A program made the position numbers and the translations under genes. Positions 8,492 through 16,053 of a stretch of 64,000 nucleotides of DNA are shown here, piece by piece. Below the pieces are notes generated by a model, which saw only the letters and a program-made list of their open reading frames with translations, made no database searches and had not been told where the DNA came from. Position 1 is the first letter of the stretch; every line of letters starts with the position of its first letter. The stretch comes from Burkholderiales bacterium (lineage in GTDB: Bacteria > Pseudomonadota > Gammaproteobacteria > Burkholderiales > SG8-41), in NCBI GenBank assembly GCA_019635015.1, contig JAHCAG010000015.1, forward strand, positions 1 to 64,000. Direction: 5' to 3'.

Positions 8492-8641
8492 TGTCTGCTT
8501 ACGATCATCGATCAGTTGTTTCCTGCCTTTCTAAAATCCAATGCCCACGGCACGCCAATCGCGAACTTCCCTAACGCGCACTAGCCCCCGATATTGTGAT
8601 AAAAATCGCCCGGGCTAAATCGTAAGATTACCCAAAATTCA

Positions 8642-8662
8642 TGGCACACTTCTGGCACACTT
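8642..8662. repeat. Tandem decamer near the attachment site
   Basis: TGGCACACTT occurs twice, separated by one base (8642-8651 and 8653-8662), about 115 bases from the tRNA fragment. It could be an arm-type site for the element's integrase. Confidence 0.4.
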
Positions 8663-8775
8663 GACCGAGATGTACCGGAATATTTGGCAGCACATCACAT
8701 CAACATGCCGCGGCGTTATCCCTCTTGGGATTTGTTGTGGTTTGTCCCGGTATAATGTCGTCTATATTTAGTGCT

Positions 8776-8823
8776 GGACTCATAATCCCTTGGTCGTTGG
8801 TTCGAGTCCAACACGACCCACCA
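8776..8823 (+). pseudogene. 3' fragment of a tRNA (anticodon CAT), likely att site
   Basis: The stretch contains an anticodon loop with CAT at 8781-8783, a T-arm GGTTCGAGTCC with its complement, and an acceptor strand CGACCCA followed by encoded CCA (8821-8823). The matching 5' acceptor (TGGGTCG) and D-arm are absent upstream, so this is not an intact tRNA. A 3' tRNA fragment is what a tyrosine-recombinase element leaves when it integrates into a tRNA gene. The intact tRNA-Met or tRNA-Ile2 should lie beyond the left edge, at the other island end. Confidence 0.7.
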
Positions 8824-8907
8824 GCAATGCCGTGGGCCGGCATGACCCCCACAACAAACGGGGGCGCCCGGCTCCCGGAGTTTGAGTTCCGCAAGGAGGA
8901 GGGCAGC

Positions 8908-9726
8908 ATGGCCGGAACCGTTACGGCGGAAAATCCCGTAAAGACGATGATGCGCGCCGGCAAGGTTGCGCTGGGCATGAATGTCAGGCTGGCGCGTTCC
9001 GGCGACATTGCGCGGATCGCCAGGTCGAGCGGACATGATTTCATCTTCATCGACACCCAGCACTCGCTGTTCAATCTCGAGACCATCGGCCATATTGCCC
9101 AGGCCGCGCTCGGTTGCGGCATCGCGCCGCTGGTCAGGGTGCGCAGCTGCGACGACCCCGACGTTTCGGTGTTGCTCGACAATGGCGTCACCGGCATCGT
9201 GTTTCCCGACATCAGCACCGCCGACGAGGCCAGACGTGCGGTCAACCGTGCGAAGTTCCCTCCGGTTGGCCGCCGCTCGGTGGTGGGCGGATACGCCATT
9301 TTCGATTACCGCGCGGTACCGGTATCCGAGGCGGTGCCTGCGCTGCAGGACAATACGCTGGTGGCCTGCATGATCGAGAATCCCGCCGGCGTCGAGAACA
9401 TCGAGGCCATTGCCGCGGTCGAAGGGATAGACGTGATCCATATCGGCATCAACGATCTGCTCACTGCGATGGGCAAGCCCGGCCGGTTCGGGGATGCCGA
9501 GGCTGCTGCGGCCATTGACAGGGTGATCACCGCCACGCTGCGGCATGGGAAAATCGCCGGGGTCGGCGGCGACCGCCACCTGCCGCGTCAGATGGAATAC
9601 ATCCGCCGCGGTGCACGCTTCATTACGACCAACAGTGAAATCGCATTCATCATGGCCGAGGCTTCGCGGGTTACCGGCGAGTTGCGGCAGGCGTTGGGAT
9701 CCGGTTCGCCGGATCTCTATAAGTAG
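8908..9726 (+). CDS. HpcH/HpaI family aldolase
   Basis: A 272-residue cytoplasmic class II aldolase of the HpcH/HpaI family, which cleaves or forms 2-keto-hydroxy acids such as 4-hydroxy-2-ketoheptanedioate. ATG 8908 is chosen because AAGGAGGAGG lies 6 bases upstream; the longer open frame runs through the tRNA fragment. Family residues visible are His52 in FIDTQHSLF, a Glu in CMIENPAGVENIE that binds metal, an Asp in IHIGINDL, and GVGGD near the C-terminus. The gene is the first of the high-GC side and forms a likely operon with the Bug receptor 26 bases downstream. The substrate is not determined. Confidence 0.88.
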   Translation: MAGTVTAENPVKTMMRAGKVALGMNVRLARSGDIARIARSSGHDFIFIDTQHSLFNLETIGHIAQAALGCGIAPLVRVRSCDDPDVSVLLDNGVTGIVFPDISTADEARRAVNRAKFPPVGRRSVVGGYAIFDYRAVPVSEAVPALQDNTLVACMIENPAGVENIEAIAAVEGIDVIHIGINDLLTAMGKPGRFGDAEAAAAIDRVITATLRHGKIAGVGGDRHLPRQMEYIRRGARFITTNSEIAFIMAEASRVTGELRQALGSGSPDLYK

Positions 9727-9752
9727 TTGTTTTTTTTATAAAAGAGGAAATC

Positions 9753-10733
9753 ATGACAAAAATTCTGAAGCCGGCGGCTGCCGGCATGATTGCAGCAGCA
9801 CTGGCGTTGCCGATGGTTGCGCAGGCACAGGCCAACTGGTCGCCGACCAAGCCGATACGGATGATCGTGCCTTTCCCGCCGGGCGGCAGCAATGACATCG
9901 TCGGCCGACTTGTCGCCAACGATATGAGCCCTCTGCTCGGCCAGCAAGTGGTGATCGACAACCGCGGCGGTGCCGGCGGCATCATCGGCTCCGAAATAGC
10001 CGCCAATTCCCAGGCCGACGGCCACACTTTGCTGATTGCTTCGGTGGCTTTTGCCTACAACCCCTCGATCTACAAGTCGCAGGTGCGCTTCGACCCGGAG
10101 AAATCATTCACGCCGATCTCGCTGATCGGCACCGGCCCCAGCGCGCTGACCGTGAATCCGAAGATGGCGGCAAGGAGCACCAAGGAACTTCTCGACATGG
10201 CCAAGGCCAAGCCGGGCACGCTGAACTATGCGACCGCAGGCATTGGCAGTTTCCAGCATTTGAGCACGGAAATGCTGAAATTGAAGGCGAAAATCGACAT
10301 TACCCATATCCCGTTCAAGGGCGGCGGCCCGGCGATGGCTGATGTAATCGCCGGCAACACCCAGATCACGATGGGCTCACTGCTGCAACTGGTGCCGCAT
10401 ATCCAGGGCAACCGGCTCCGTCTGCTGGCCGTGGGCAGCGCCAAGCGCAACAGCGCCTTCCCCAACACTCCGACGGTTGCGGAAACGGTTCCGGGCTACG
10501 AAGCGAACAACTGGTGGGGCATTCTCGCGCCTGCGGGCCTTCCTGCGGCCGCCGTGCGCACCCTCGAGGCGGCGGTGAAGAAGGTCGTCGAGAATCCGGA
10601 AATGCAGAAGAAGTTTGATTCCCAGGGGGCCGAGGTTGCCTACATGAATTCCGCCACTTACGGCAAATTCATCCGCGCCGAGACGGCCAAGTGGTCGGCA
10701 GTCGTGCGCGACGCCGGCATCAAGGCGGAATAA
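9753..10733 (+). CDS. Bug-family (TctC-like) solute-binding protein
   Basis: A 326-residue periplasmic receptor. A signal peptide at about 1-26 ends in AQAQA. The mature chain has the Bug segments KPIRMIVPFPPGGSND and VIDNRGGAGG. AGAGGAAATC upstream supports ATG 9753. It follows the aldolase by 26 bases, and an intrinsic terminator comes right after it, so aldolase and receptor form a two-gene unit. It may deliver the carboxylate acted on upstream of the aldolase. Confidence 0.92.
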   Translation: MTKILKPAAAGMIAAALALPMVAQAQANWSPTKPIRMIVPFPPGGSNDIVGRLVANDMSPLLGQQVVIDNRGGAGGIIGSEIAANSQADGHTLLIASVAFAYNPSIYKSQVRFDPEKSFTPISLIGTGPSALTVNPKMAARSTKELLDMAKAKPGTLNYATAGIGSFQHLSTEMLKLKAKIDITHIPFKGGGPAMADVIAGNTQITMGSLLQLVPHIQGNRLRLLAVGSAKRNSAFPNTPTVAETVPGYEANNWWGILAPAGLPAAAVRTLEAAVKKVVENPEMQKKFDSQGAEVAYMNSATYGKFIRAETAKWSAVVRDAGIKAE

Positions 10734-10739
10734 GCTGAC

Positions 10740-10766
10740 GGGGCGGCGCTGCCGCCCCTTTTTTTT
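10740..10766 (+). terminator. Intrinsic terminator after the Bug receptor
   Basis: GGGGCGGC-GCT-GCCGCCCC followed by eight T. It separates the aldolase/receptor unit from the quinone oxidoreductase. Confidence 0.9.
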
Positions 10767-10777
10767 GGAGAGAAAAA

Positions 10778-11749
10778 ATGCCGCATGTCATTCGCATCCA
10801 CCAGAACGGTGGTCCGGAACAGATGCAGTGGGAGGAAGTTGCCGTTTCCGAACCCGGGCCCGGCGAAGTCCGTGTCCGCAACACGGCGGTGGGGCTGAAC
10901 TACATCGATACTTACCATCGCTCGGGGCTGTATCCCATGCCCTTGCCGCTGGTGCTCGGCTCCGAGGGCGCCGGCGTGGTTGAGGCTGTCGGACCCAAGG
11001 TCAGGGATTTCAAGGTTGGCGACCGTGTTGCCTATGCCCAGCCCATCGGCGCCTACGCCGAGGTGCTGATCCGTCCCGTCGCGCGGCTGGTGAAAATACC
11101 GGCAGGCATCAAGGACGAAACCGCCGCCGCGATGATGCTCAAGGGCATGACCGCCTGGTACCTGTGCCGTCGCACCTACCGCGTGAAGAAGGGTGACACC
11201 ATCGTCGTCCATGCCGCCGCCGGCGGTGTCGGGCAGATTCTCTGCCAGTGGGCAAAACATCTTGGCGCCACGGTGATCGGCACGGTCGGCAGTGACGAGA
11301 AAGTCGCGCTGGCGAAGAAGGTCGGCTGCAAACACGTGGTGGTGATGTCGCGGGAGAACCTGCCGGAACGCGTGAAGGCGATTACCAAGGGCAGGGGTGT
11401 GCCCGTGGTCTACGACGGTGTCGGCAAGGACACCTTCATGGCCTCGCTGGACTGCCTCTCGCCGCTGGGGCTGATGGCCAGCTTCGGCAATGCCTCCGGC
11501 GCCGTGGCTCCGGTCAATATCGGCATCCTCGCGCAGAAGGGTTCGCTGTTCCTGACCCGGCCGACGCTGGTGAACTACACCTCGGCGCGGGAGGACCTGC
11601 TGACCGCGGCGCGCGAGCTGTTTGCAGTGGTGAAAAAGGGCGCCGTCAAAATCACCATCAACCAGCGTTATCCGCTGCGTGAAGCGGCACGGGCACATCG
11701 TGACCTCGAAGCACGCAAGACCACCGGTTCCACGGTGCTGCTGCCGTAA
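10778..11749 (+). CDS. qor: NADPH:quinone oxidoreductase (zinc-free MDR family)
   Basis: A 323-residue medium-chain dehydrogenase/reductase of the quinone-reductase branch. The GroES-like catalytic domain (about 1-125) contains NYIDTYHRSGLYP and GSEGAGVVEAVG. The Rossmann domain (about 130-290) has the nucleotide motif HAAAGGVGQ and a KGMTAWYL segment before it. The cysteine ligands of zinc alcohol dehydrogenases are missing, as expected for Qor. GGAGAG upstream fixes ATG 10778. It reduces quinones or other alpha,beta-unsaturated carbonyls with NADPH in the cytoplasm. It lies between a terminator and a small secreted-protein gene, with no clear pathway partner. Confidence 0.9.
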   Translation: MPHVIRIHQNGGPEQMQWEEVAVSEPGPGEVRVRNTAVGLNYIDTYHRSGLYPMPLPLVLGSEGAGVVEAVGPKVRDFKVGDRVAYAQPIGAYAEVLIRPVARLVKIPAGIKDETAAAMMLKGMTAWYLCRRTYRVKKGDTIVVHAAAGGVGQILCQWAKHLGATVIGTVGSDEKVALAKKVGCKHVVVMSRENLPERVKAITKGRGVPVVYDGVGKDTFMASLDCLSPLGLMASFGNASGAVAPVNIGILAQKGSLFLTRPTLVNYTSAREDLLTAARELFAVVKKGAVKITINQRYPLREAARAHRDLEARKTTGSTVLLP

Positions 11750-11897
11750 TCTGCGTCATGGCCGGGCGGGCGGCCCGCCGCCTTGTGCCGGAACGGCTTG
11801 AACGTCTGCAAGGCATCGGGGTCCTACCTGCAGCGCCGGGGTACGACCCCGTGTGCCGCATCATGAATCCGCGGCAATCCACCGACAGAGTACCCAG

Positions 11898-12272
11898 ATG
11901 AGTGCCTGCATGAGAAAACGATCATGGATTTTTACCGGCCTGCTGCTGGCGGCAGGATTCACGCAGGCGCAGGTTCCGGTCGAGGATCGCAGCCGCGCAG
12001 TGCAGCAGGGGCAGTACCGTGCGGGCATCGCCCACCGGGAGCTCAATCAGGCGCGATACGATGCAAAACTGGCGGAGCAGGATGTGCTGAATCTGCGCGA
12101 TGCACACGCGGCCGCACAGCAGCACGCAGACCAGCGCAAGCGGGAACTGGAGGAGGCGCAGAAAGCGCTGGCTGCAGCCCGCGCGCGCCTGTCGGCCGCA
12201 CAGCAGGCGTACGACCGGGAGGTCGCGGCGGTCGATGCGGCGCACCGCGGGAGCGCACCACCCGGGAAATGA
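11898..12272 (+). CDS. Small exported coiled-coil protein, unknown function
   Basis: About 125 residues. From ATG 11898 (or ATG 11910) the product has a basic start and a hydrophobic stretch (IFTGLLLAAGF) ending in QAQ, so it is probably exported. The rest is almost entirely helical and rich in Ala, Gln, Arg and Glu, with heptad-like spacing, and is likely a periplasmic coiled coil. No ribosome binding site is clear for either start. I recognise no named family. It is convergent with the SDR gene 13 bases downstream. Confidence 0.6.
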   Translation: MSACMRKRSWIFTGLLLAAGFTQAQVPVEDRSRAVQQGQYRAGIAHRELNQARYDAKLAEQDVLNLRDAHAAAQQHADQRKRELEEAQKALAAARARLSAAQQAYDREVAAVDAAHRGSAPPGK

Positions 12273-12285
12273 CCGGTCCCTGCGT

Positions 12286-13062
12286 TCATGCGCGGCGGCT
12301 GCTGGCGCCGCCGTCTACAGTGATGATGGTGCCGGTGGTATAGCCCGACAGTGGCGAACACAGGAAAGTCACCAGCGCGCCGATCTCCTCCACCGTGGCC
12401 ATGCGGCCGAACGGCGATTTGCTGACCAGTTCCTGCCAGCGATCGGCATTGCCGAGTTCTTTCGCGGCGCGTTCGCGCAGCCGCTTTACGGCGCGATCCG
12501 TGGCGGTGCCGCCGGGATTGATGCCGACGACGCGCACGCCGAATGCCGGGCTTTCGGCGCCGAGCGCACGTGTCATGGCCATCAGTGCGGCATTGCCCAT
12601 GCTGCCGGCAATGTAACTGGCCACCGGCCTTTCGCCCGCGGCGCCGATCACGTTGATGATCACGCCGCCCTTGCGTTCGCGCATCCGGGCGTAGATCTCG
12701 CGCGTGATGTCGATGAAGCCGAAGACCTTGAGGTCCCAGGCCCGTTTCCAGGTTTCATCATCCACCGTGTCCAGCGTGCCCTGGGGTATCGAGCCCGCAT
12801 TGTTGACCAGGAAATCGACGTCGCGGCAGTCCCGCGCGAGCGCGACGGCATTGCTGGCCACGGACAGGTCGACGGCGTGGCAATGCACCTTGACGCGCTG
12901 CTCCGCGGTGATCTGTGCCCTCGCGGTCTCAAGGTCGGCGGCGCTGCGGGCGGCCAGGTGCAGGTCGCAGCCCTCCTGCGCCAGCAGTCGCGCGGCACCG
13001 AGGCCGATGCCGCGTGATCCTCCGGTGATCAGCGCACTTCTGCCTTTCAGTCCCAGTTCCAT
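12286..13062 (-). CDS. Short-chain dehydrogenase/reductase
   Basis: A 258-residue classical SDR that interconverts an alcohol and a ketone with NAD(P). The start at 13062 has an ideal GGAGGAG; the longer frame upstream is unsupported. It shows the cofactor motif TGGSRGIG at about 14-21, NNAG (about 88-91), and an active-site region with a Ser/Tyr replacement to check. Where most SDRs have YxxxK the segment reads YIAGSMGNAAL, so Lys is replaced. The C-terminus has GYTTGTIITVDGG. The missing Lys suggests an atypical or weakly active member. Neighbours give no pathway. Confidence 0.85.
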   Translation of the reverse strand: MELGLKGRSALITGGSRGIGLGAARLLAQEGCDLHLAARSAADLETARAQITAEQRVKVHCHAVDLSVASNAVALARDCRDVDFLVNNAGSIPQGTLDTVDDETWKRAWDLKVFGFIDITREIYARMRERKGGVIINVIGAAGERPVASYIAGSMGNAALMAMTRALGAESPAFGVRVVGINPGGTATDRAVKRLRERAAKELGNADRWQELVSKSPFGRMATVEEIGALVTFLCSPLSGYTTGTIITVDGGASSRRA

Positions 13063-13229
13063 GGTTTTCTCCTCCGGTGTCGTGAGTTGGCGACGGCTGG
13101 CGATGTTAACACTGTCATCCGACCGTACGGTCAACCGCGCCTTTGGTCCCGCGTTACAGGCATACGACCCGAAGTGTTCGGGTTGCATCGCGATCAAGCG
13201 AACCGATGTTCGTAATACTTGGAGGAATC

Positions 13230-13505
13230 ATGACCAGACTGCTGACCACCCTGCTTGCGGCCGGTTTTGCCGCAGTTACTTTCAATGCGGCTGCCCAGAC
13301 CGCGCCGGCACCTGCCAAGGCCGATCCGGCCAAGGCCACCCCGGCAACACCGGCGGCGCCGGCAAAAGCCGATGCCGCCAAGGCGACGCCGGCGACTCCG
13401 GCAACGCCGCCTTCCGCCGAGACCAAGGCTGACAAGCCGAAGAAGGCGAAAGCACCGGGCAAGAAAAAAGCCAAGGCCAAGAGCACCAAGAAGAAGGCGG
13501 GCTGA
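13230..13505 (+). CDS. Small exported Ala/Pro/Lys-rich protein
   Basis: Ninety-one residues starting at ATG 13230, with GGAGGAATC just upstream. A signal peptide (LLTTLLAAGFAAVTFNAAAQ) is followed by repeating APAKADPAKATPATPA-type units and a Lys-rich tail (KKAKAPGKKKAKAKSTKKK). The composition resembles histone-H1-like or cell-envelope linker proteins, but the signal peptide points outside the cytoplasm. Length and bias are probably variable between strains. A strong terminator follows. Function unknown. Confidence 0.7.
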   Translation: MTRLLTTLLAAGFAAVTFNAAAQTAPAPAKADPAKATPATPAAPAKADAAKATPATPATPPSAETKADKPKKAKAPGKKKAKAKSTKKKAG

Positions 13506-13554
13506 AGACCAGCTGCACGGGGCGCCGTTGTCACAGGCGGCGCGCTACAATCGG

Positions 13555-13586
13555 GAAGGCAGGCGCGATGCGCCTGCCTTCTTTTT
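13555..13586 (+). terminator. Intrinsic terminator
   Basis: Perfect 12-bp stem GAAGGCAGGCGC-GAT-GCGCCTGCCTTC followed by a T-run. It ends the small Ala/Lys-rich gene. Confidence 0.92.
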
Positions 13587-13616
13587 TGTGATTCCAATAA
13601 AAATTCAATATAATCA

Positions 13617-14753
13617 ATGAGTTACATAGACTCCTCGAATGGCGCCCGCTATCCCGCGGACACCGCGCGCTGGTGCGGCGACTCCGGCGCTTATCTGAAC
13701 CTGGCGGCCGGCAAGGGCATGACCCGTGATGCCATCAATGGTGACCTGCATTCGGTGTGGCGTTATGCGCAGGCCATTGATGTCGATGCCGATGCTGCGG
13801 TGTCGCTGGGAGAAGGCGGCACACCCCTGCTGGAACGCACATGGAACGGTGTGCCGGTGCGGTTCAAGCTGGAATTCATGATGCCTACCGGTTCCTTCAA
13901 GGACCGCGGCATGACGGTGATGGTCAGCTACCTCAAGAGCCGCGGCATTGATCATGTGCTCGAGGATTCATCCGGCAATGCCGGTGCGTCGCTGTCTGCG
14001 TATGCGGCGGCGGCAGGCATGCGCTGCCGCATCCTGGTGCCGGAGACGGCGTCCTACCCGAAAATCGCGCAGATTGCCGCCTGCGGCGCGGATGTCGTGA
14101 CCGTGCGCGGCTCGCGGCAGGACGTCGCGGATGCGGCGCTGCGCATGAGCAGCGAGATTTTTTACGCCAGCCACAACTGGCAGCCGTTTTTCATCGAGGG
14201 CACCAAGACACTGGCATATGAACTCTGGGAGTCACTGGGTTTCCGTGCGCCGGACAACGTGGTGACGCCGCTGGGCTACGGCAGCAATGTGCTGGGTCTG
14301 GATCGCGGTTTCGACGAGCTGCTGCGCAACGGTGAAATCACCCGGCGGCCGCGCATATTCGGCGTGCAGGCCGCGAATTGCGCGCCCTGCCATGCGGCAT
14401 GGCAAACAGGCGGCGAAACGCCGGTCGCGGTGACCGTCACGCCGACGGTGGCTGAGGGCATTGCGTCATCGCAGCCGACACGGTTGCGCGAGGTGTTGCG
14501 TGCAGTGCGCGGCTCCGGCGGGGCGATTGCCGCAGTCAGCGAGGACGAAATCATCTCGGCGCTGGGGGCTCTTGCACGCATGGGCCTGTATGTCGAGCCG
14601 ACCTGCGCAGCGGCGGCGGCGGGGCTGACGCAATGGCTTGCATCCGGCGCGATCCGCCGGGATGAGACGACTGTCCTTGTGTTGACCGGCAGCGGCCTGA
14701 AGAGTTCGGAGCGCATCGGGCAACTGCTGGATCTGCGGCCGCGCACGATGTGA
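13617..14753 (+). CDS. Threonine-synthase-like PLP enzyme
   Basis: A 378-residue fold-type II pyridoxal-phosphate enzyme of the threonine synthase branch. The PLP lysine is in PTGSFKDRG (about 85-93), and SSGNAG (about 118-123) binds the cofactor phosphate. A Gly-rich LTGSGLKSS segment sits near the C-terminus. In related enzymes the N-terminus carries a Cys4 zinc knuckle before GARYP; here it reads YIDSSNGARYPADTARWCGDSG, with most Cys lost. It may be a true threonine synthase or a paralogue acting on another phospho- or beta-substituted amino acid. ATG 13617 has no good ribosome binding site, and a TATAAT lies only 3 bases upstream, so the start is the weak point. Confidence 0.8.
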   Translation: MSYIDSSNGARYPADTARWCGDSGAYLNLAAGKGMTRDAINGDLHSVWRYAQAIDVDADAAVSLGEGGTPLLERTWNGVPVRFKLEFMMPTGSFKDRGMTVMVSYLKSRGIDHVLEDSSGNAGASLSAYAAAAGMRCRILVPETASYPKIAQIAACGADVVTVRGSRQDVADAALRMSSEIFYASHNWQPFFIEGTKTLAYELWESLGFRAPDNVVTPLGYGSNVLGLDRGFDELLRNGEITRRPRIFGVQAANCAPCHAAWQTGGETPVAVTVTPTVAEGIASSQPTRLREVLRAVRGSGGAIAAVSEDEIISALGALARMGLYVEPTCAAAAAGLTQWLASGAIRRDETTVLVLTGSGLKSSERIGQLLDLRPRTM

Positions 14754-14809
14754 ACGATGTTGACGCCGACGTGGTGCATTTTCGTATCATGGACCGCAGA
14801 GCGCATTTC

Positions 14810-14839
14810 TTGACACGATTCGCGGACGACGCCTAGATT
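14810..14839 (+). promoter_or_regulatory. Candidate sigma-70 promoter
   Basis: TTGACA (14810-14815), 17-18 base spacer, then CTAGAT or TAGATT (14833-14839). It lies about 50 bases before the enolase-superfamily gene, so a leader of roughly 40 bases is expected. Confidence 0.5.
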
Positions 14840-14886
14840 CAACGCCTCCCGCCGTCCATTTCATCCAGGATACAAAGGGTTTATCA

Positions 14887-16044
14887 ATGAAAGTCACCGC
14901 CGTAAAAAGCTATGCCGTGCATCCGGGCTGGCGCAAGAATCTCATCTTCGTGAAGGTGGAAACCGATGCCGGTATTCACGGCTGGGGCGAGGCCTACTCG
15001 CAGTATGATCGTGATACCGCGGTAATGGCGCAGCTCAATGCGCTGGGCCCCTACATGGTTGGCCGCAGTCCCTTCGACATCAAGCATTTCACCCAATTCG
15101 CCTTCGACGACTATGCCGCCCGCCGCGGCTCGGTGGAGTTGTTCTGCGCGATCAGCGGCATCGAGCAGGCGCTGTGGGACATCGTCGGCAAGGCGACAAA
15201 GCAGCCGGTCTACAACCTGCTCGGCGGCAAATATCGCGAGAAGATCCGCGTTTATGCCAACGGCTGGAGCTATGGCATGAAGGAGCCGGACGACTACGCC
15301 CGTGCCGCGGAAAAGGTGGTGAAGATGGGTTTCACCGCAATGAAGTTCGATCCGCTGCCGTCGCCGTGGCGCACCTACATCCCCAAGGAACACGAGAAGC
15401 GCGCGATCCGCATCGTCAAGGCGATCCGCGATGCCGTCGGTCCCGGGGTTGATCTGCTGCTGGAGCAGCACCGGCGTCTCGCGCCTATGCATGCCATCCG
15501 CCTGGACAGGCAACTCGCCGAATTTGATCTCTACTGGATGGAAGAGTCCTGCCAGGCGGAGTTTCCCGACGAACTCGCCCTGATCCGCCGCGAGATCGGC
15601 ATTCCGATGGTGATTGGCGAGGCCACCTATACCAAGACCGGATTCCGTCCGCTGCTGGAAAAGCGCTCGGCCGACATCCTCAATCCCGATGTGGCCTGCG
15701 TCGGCGGCATCCTGGAGTTGAAGGAAATTGCCGCGATGGCGGAGCCGTTCCTGGTCGCCGTCTCACCGCACAATTACAACTCGACGCTGGTGGCGCTGGC
15801 ATCCACGGTGCATGCATCGGCGACGATGCCCAATTTCATCATCACTGAATACTTCCTGCCCTTCGTCGAATTCTGCGACACCATTTCGCCGAACCAGCTG
15901 AAGCCCAAAAACGGTTATATCGAGTTGCCCACGGCGCCGGGCCTGGGCGTGGATGTGCTGGAGGAAGAACTGAAGAAACACCCGGCCAAGGTGTATCCCG
16001 CGCGCAAGCTGAGGCATCCCGCGGACGAACCCGGCGGCATCTGA
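14887..16044 (+). CDS. Mandelate racemase/muconate lactonizing (enolase superfamily) enzyme
   Basis: A 385-residue enolase-superfamily protein, probably a sugar-acid dehydratase or related enzyme that abstracts the proton alpha to a carboxylate with Mg2+. The N-terminal cap domain (about 1-125) includes GWGEAYSQYD. In the barrel, AMKFDPLPSPW (near 155) and LLLEQHRRL mark the base/metal region; WMEESCQAEFPDE supplies a metal Glu, GEATYT follows, and AVSPHNYNSTL carries a likely catalytic His. This arrangement resembles the D-galactonate dehydratase-like group. AAGGG precedes ATG 14887. It is convergent with the CapA gene 9 bases away. The substrate cannot be named. Confidence 0.85.
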   Translation: MKVTAVKSYAVHPGWRKNLIFVKVETDAGIHGWGEAYSQYDRDTAVMAQLNALGPYMVGRSPFDIKHFTQFAFDDYAARRGSVELFCAISGIEQALWDIVGKATKQPVYNLLGGKYREKIRVYANGWSYGMKEPDDYARAAEKVVKMGFTAMKFDPLPSPWRTYIPKEHEKRAIRIVKAIRDAVGPGVDLLLEQHRRLAPMHAIRLDRQLAEFDLYWMEESCQAEFPDELALIRREIGIPMVIGEATYTKTGFRPLLEKRSADILNPDVACVGGILELKEIAAMAEPFLVAVSPHNYNSTLVALASTVHASATMPNFIITEYFLPFVEFCDTISPNQLKPKNGYIELPTAPGLGVDVLEEELKKHPAKVYPARKLRHPADEPGGI

Positions 16045-16053
16045 CCGGCGGGG

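Larger units (their letters stand above)
8271..8907. other. Gene-free island terminus with repeats and attachment site
   Basis: No supported protein gene in these 637 bases. They hold two copies of a palindrome-bearing repeat (8300-8360 and 8430-8491), a tandem decamer (8642-8662), a 3' tRNA fragment (8776-8823), and the ribosome binding site of the following aldolase gene. Confidence 0.6.

Noticed and set aside
8748..8823. An intact tRNA gene ending at 8823
   Set aside because: The 5' acceptor strand (TGGGTCG) and D-arm are missing upstream, and the outer anticodon-stem pairs fail; only the 3' part is present.
13586..13614. TTGTGA-N17-TATAAT promoter for the threonine-synthase-like gene
   Set aside because: A start from this -10 would fall at or inside the ATG codon, and its -35 overlaps the preceding terminator's T-run, so it is not listed as a feature.
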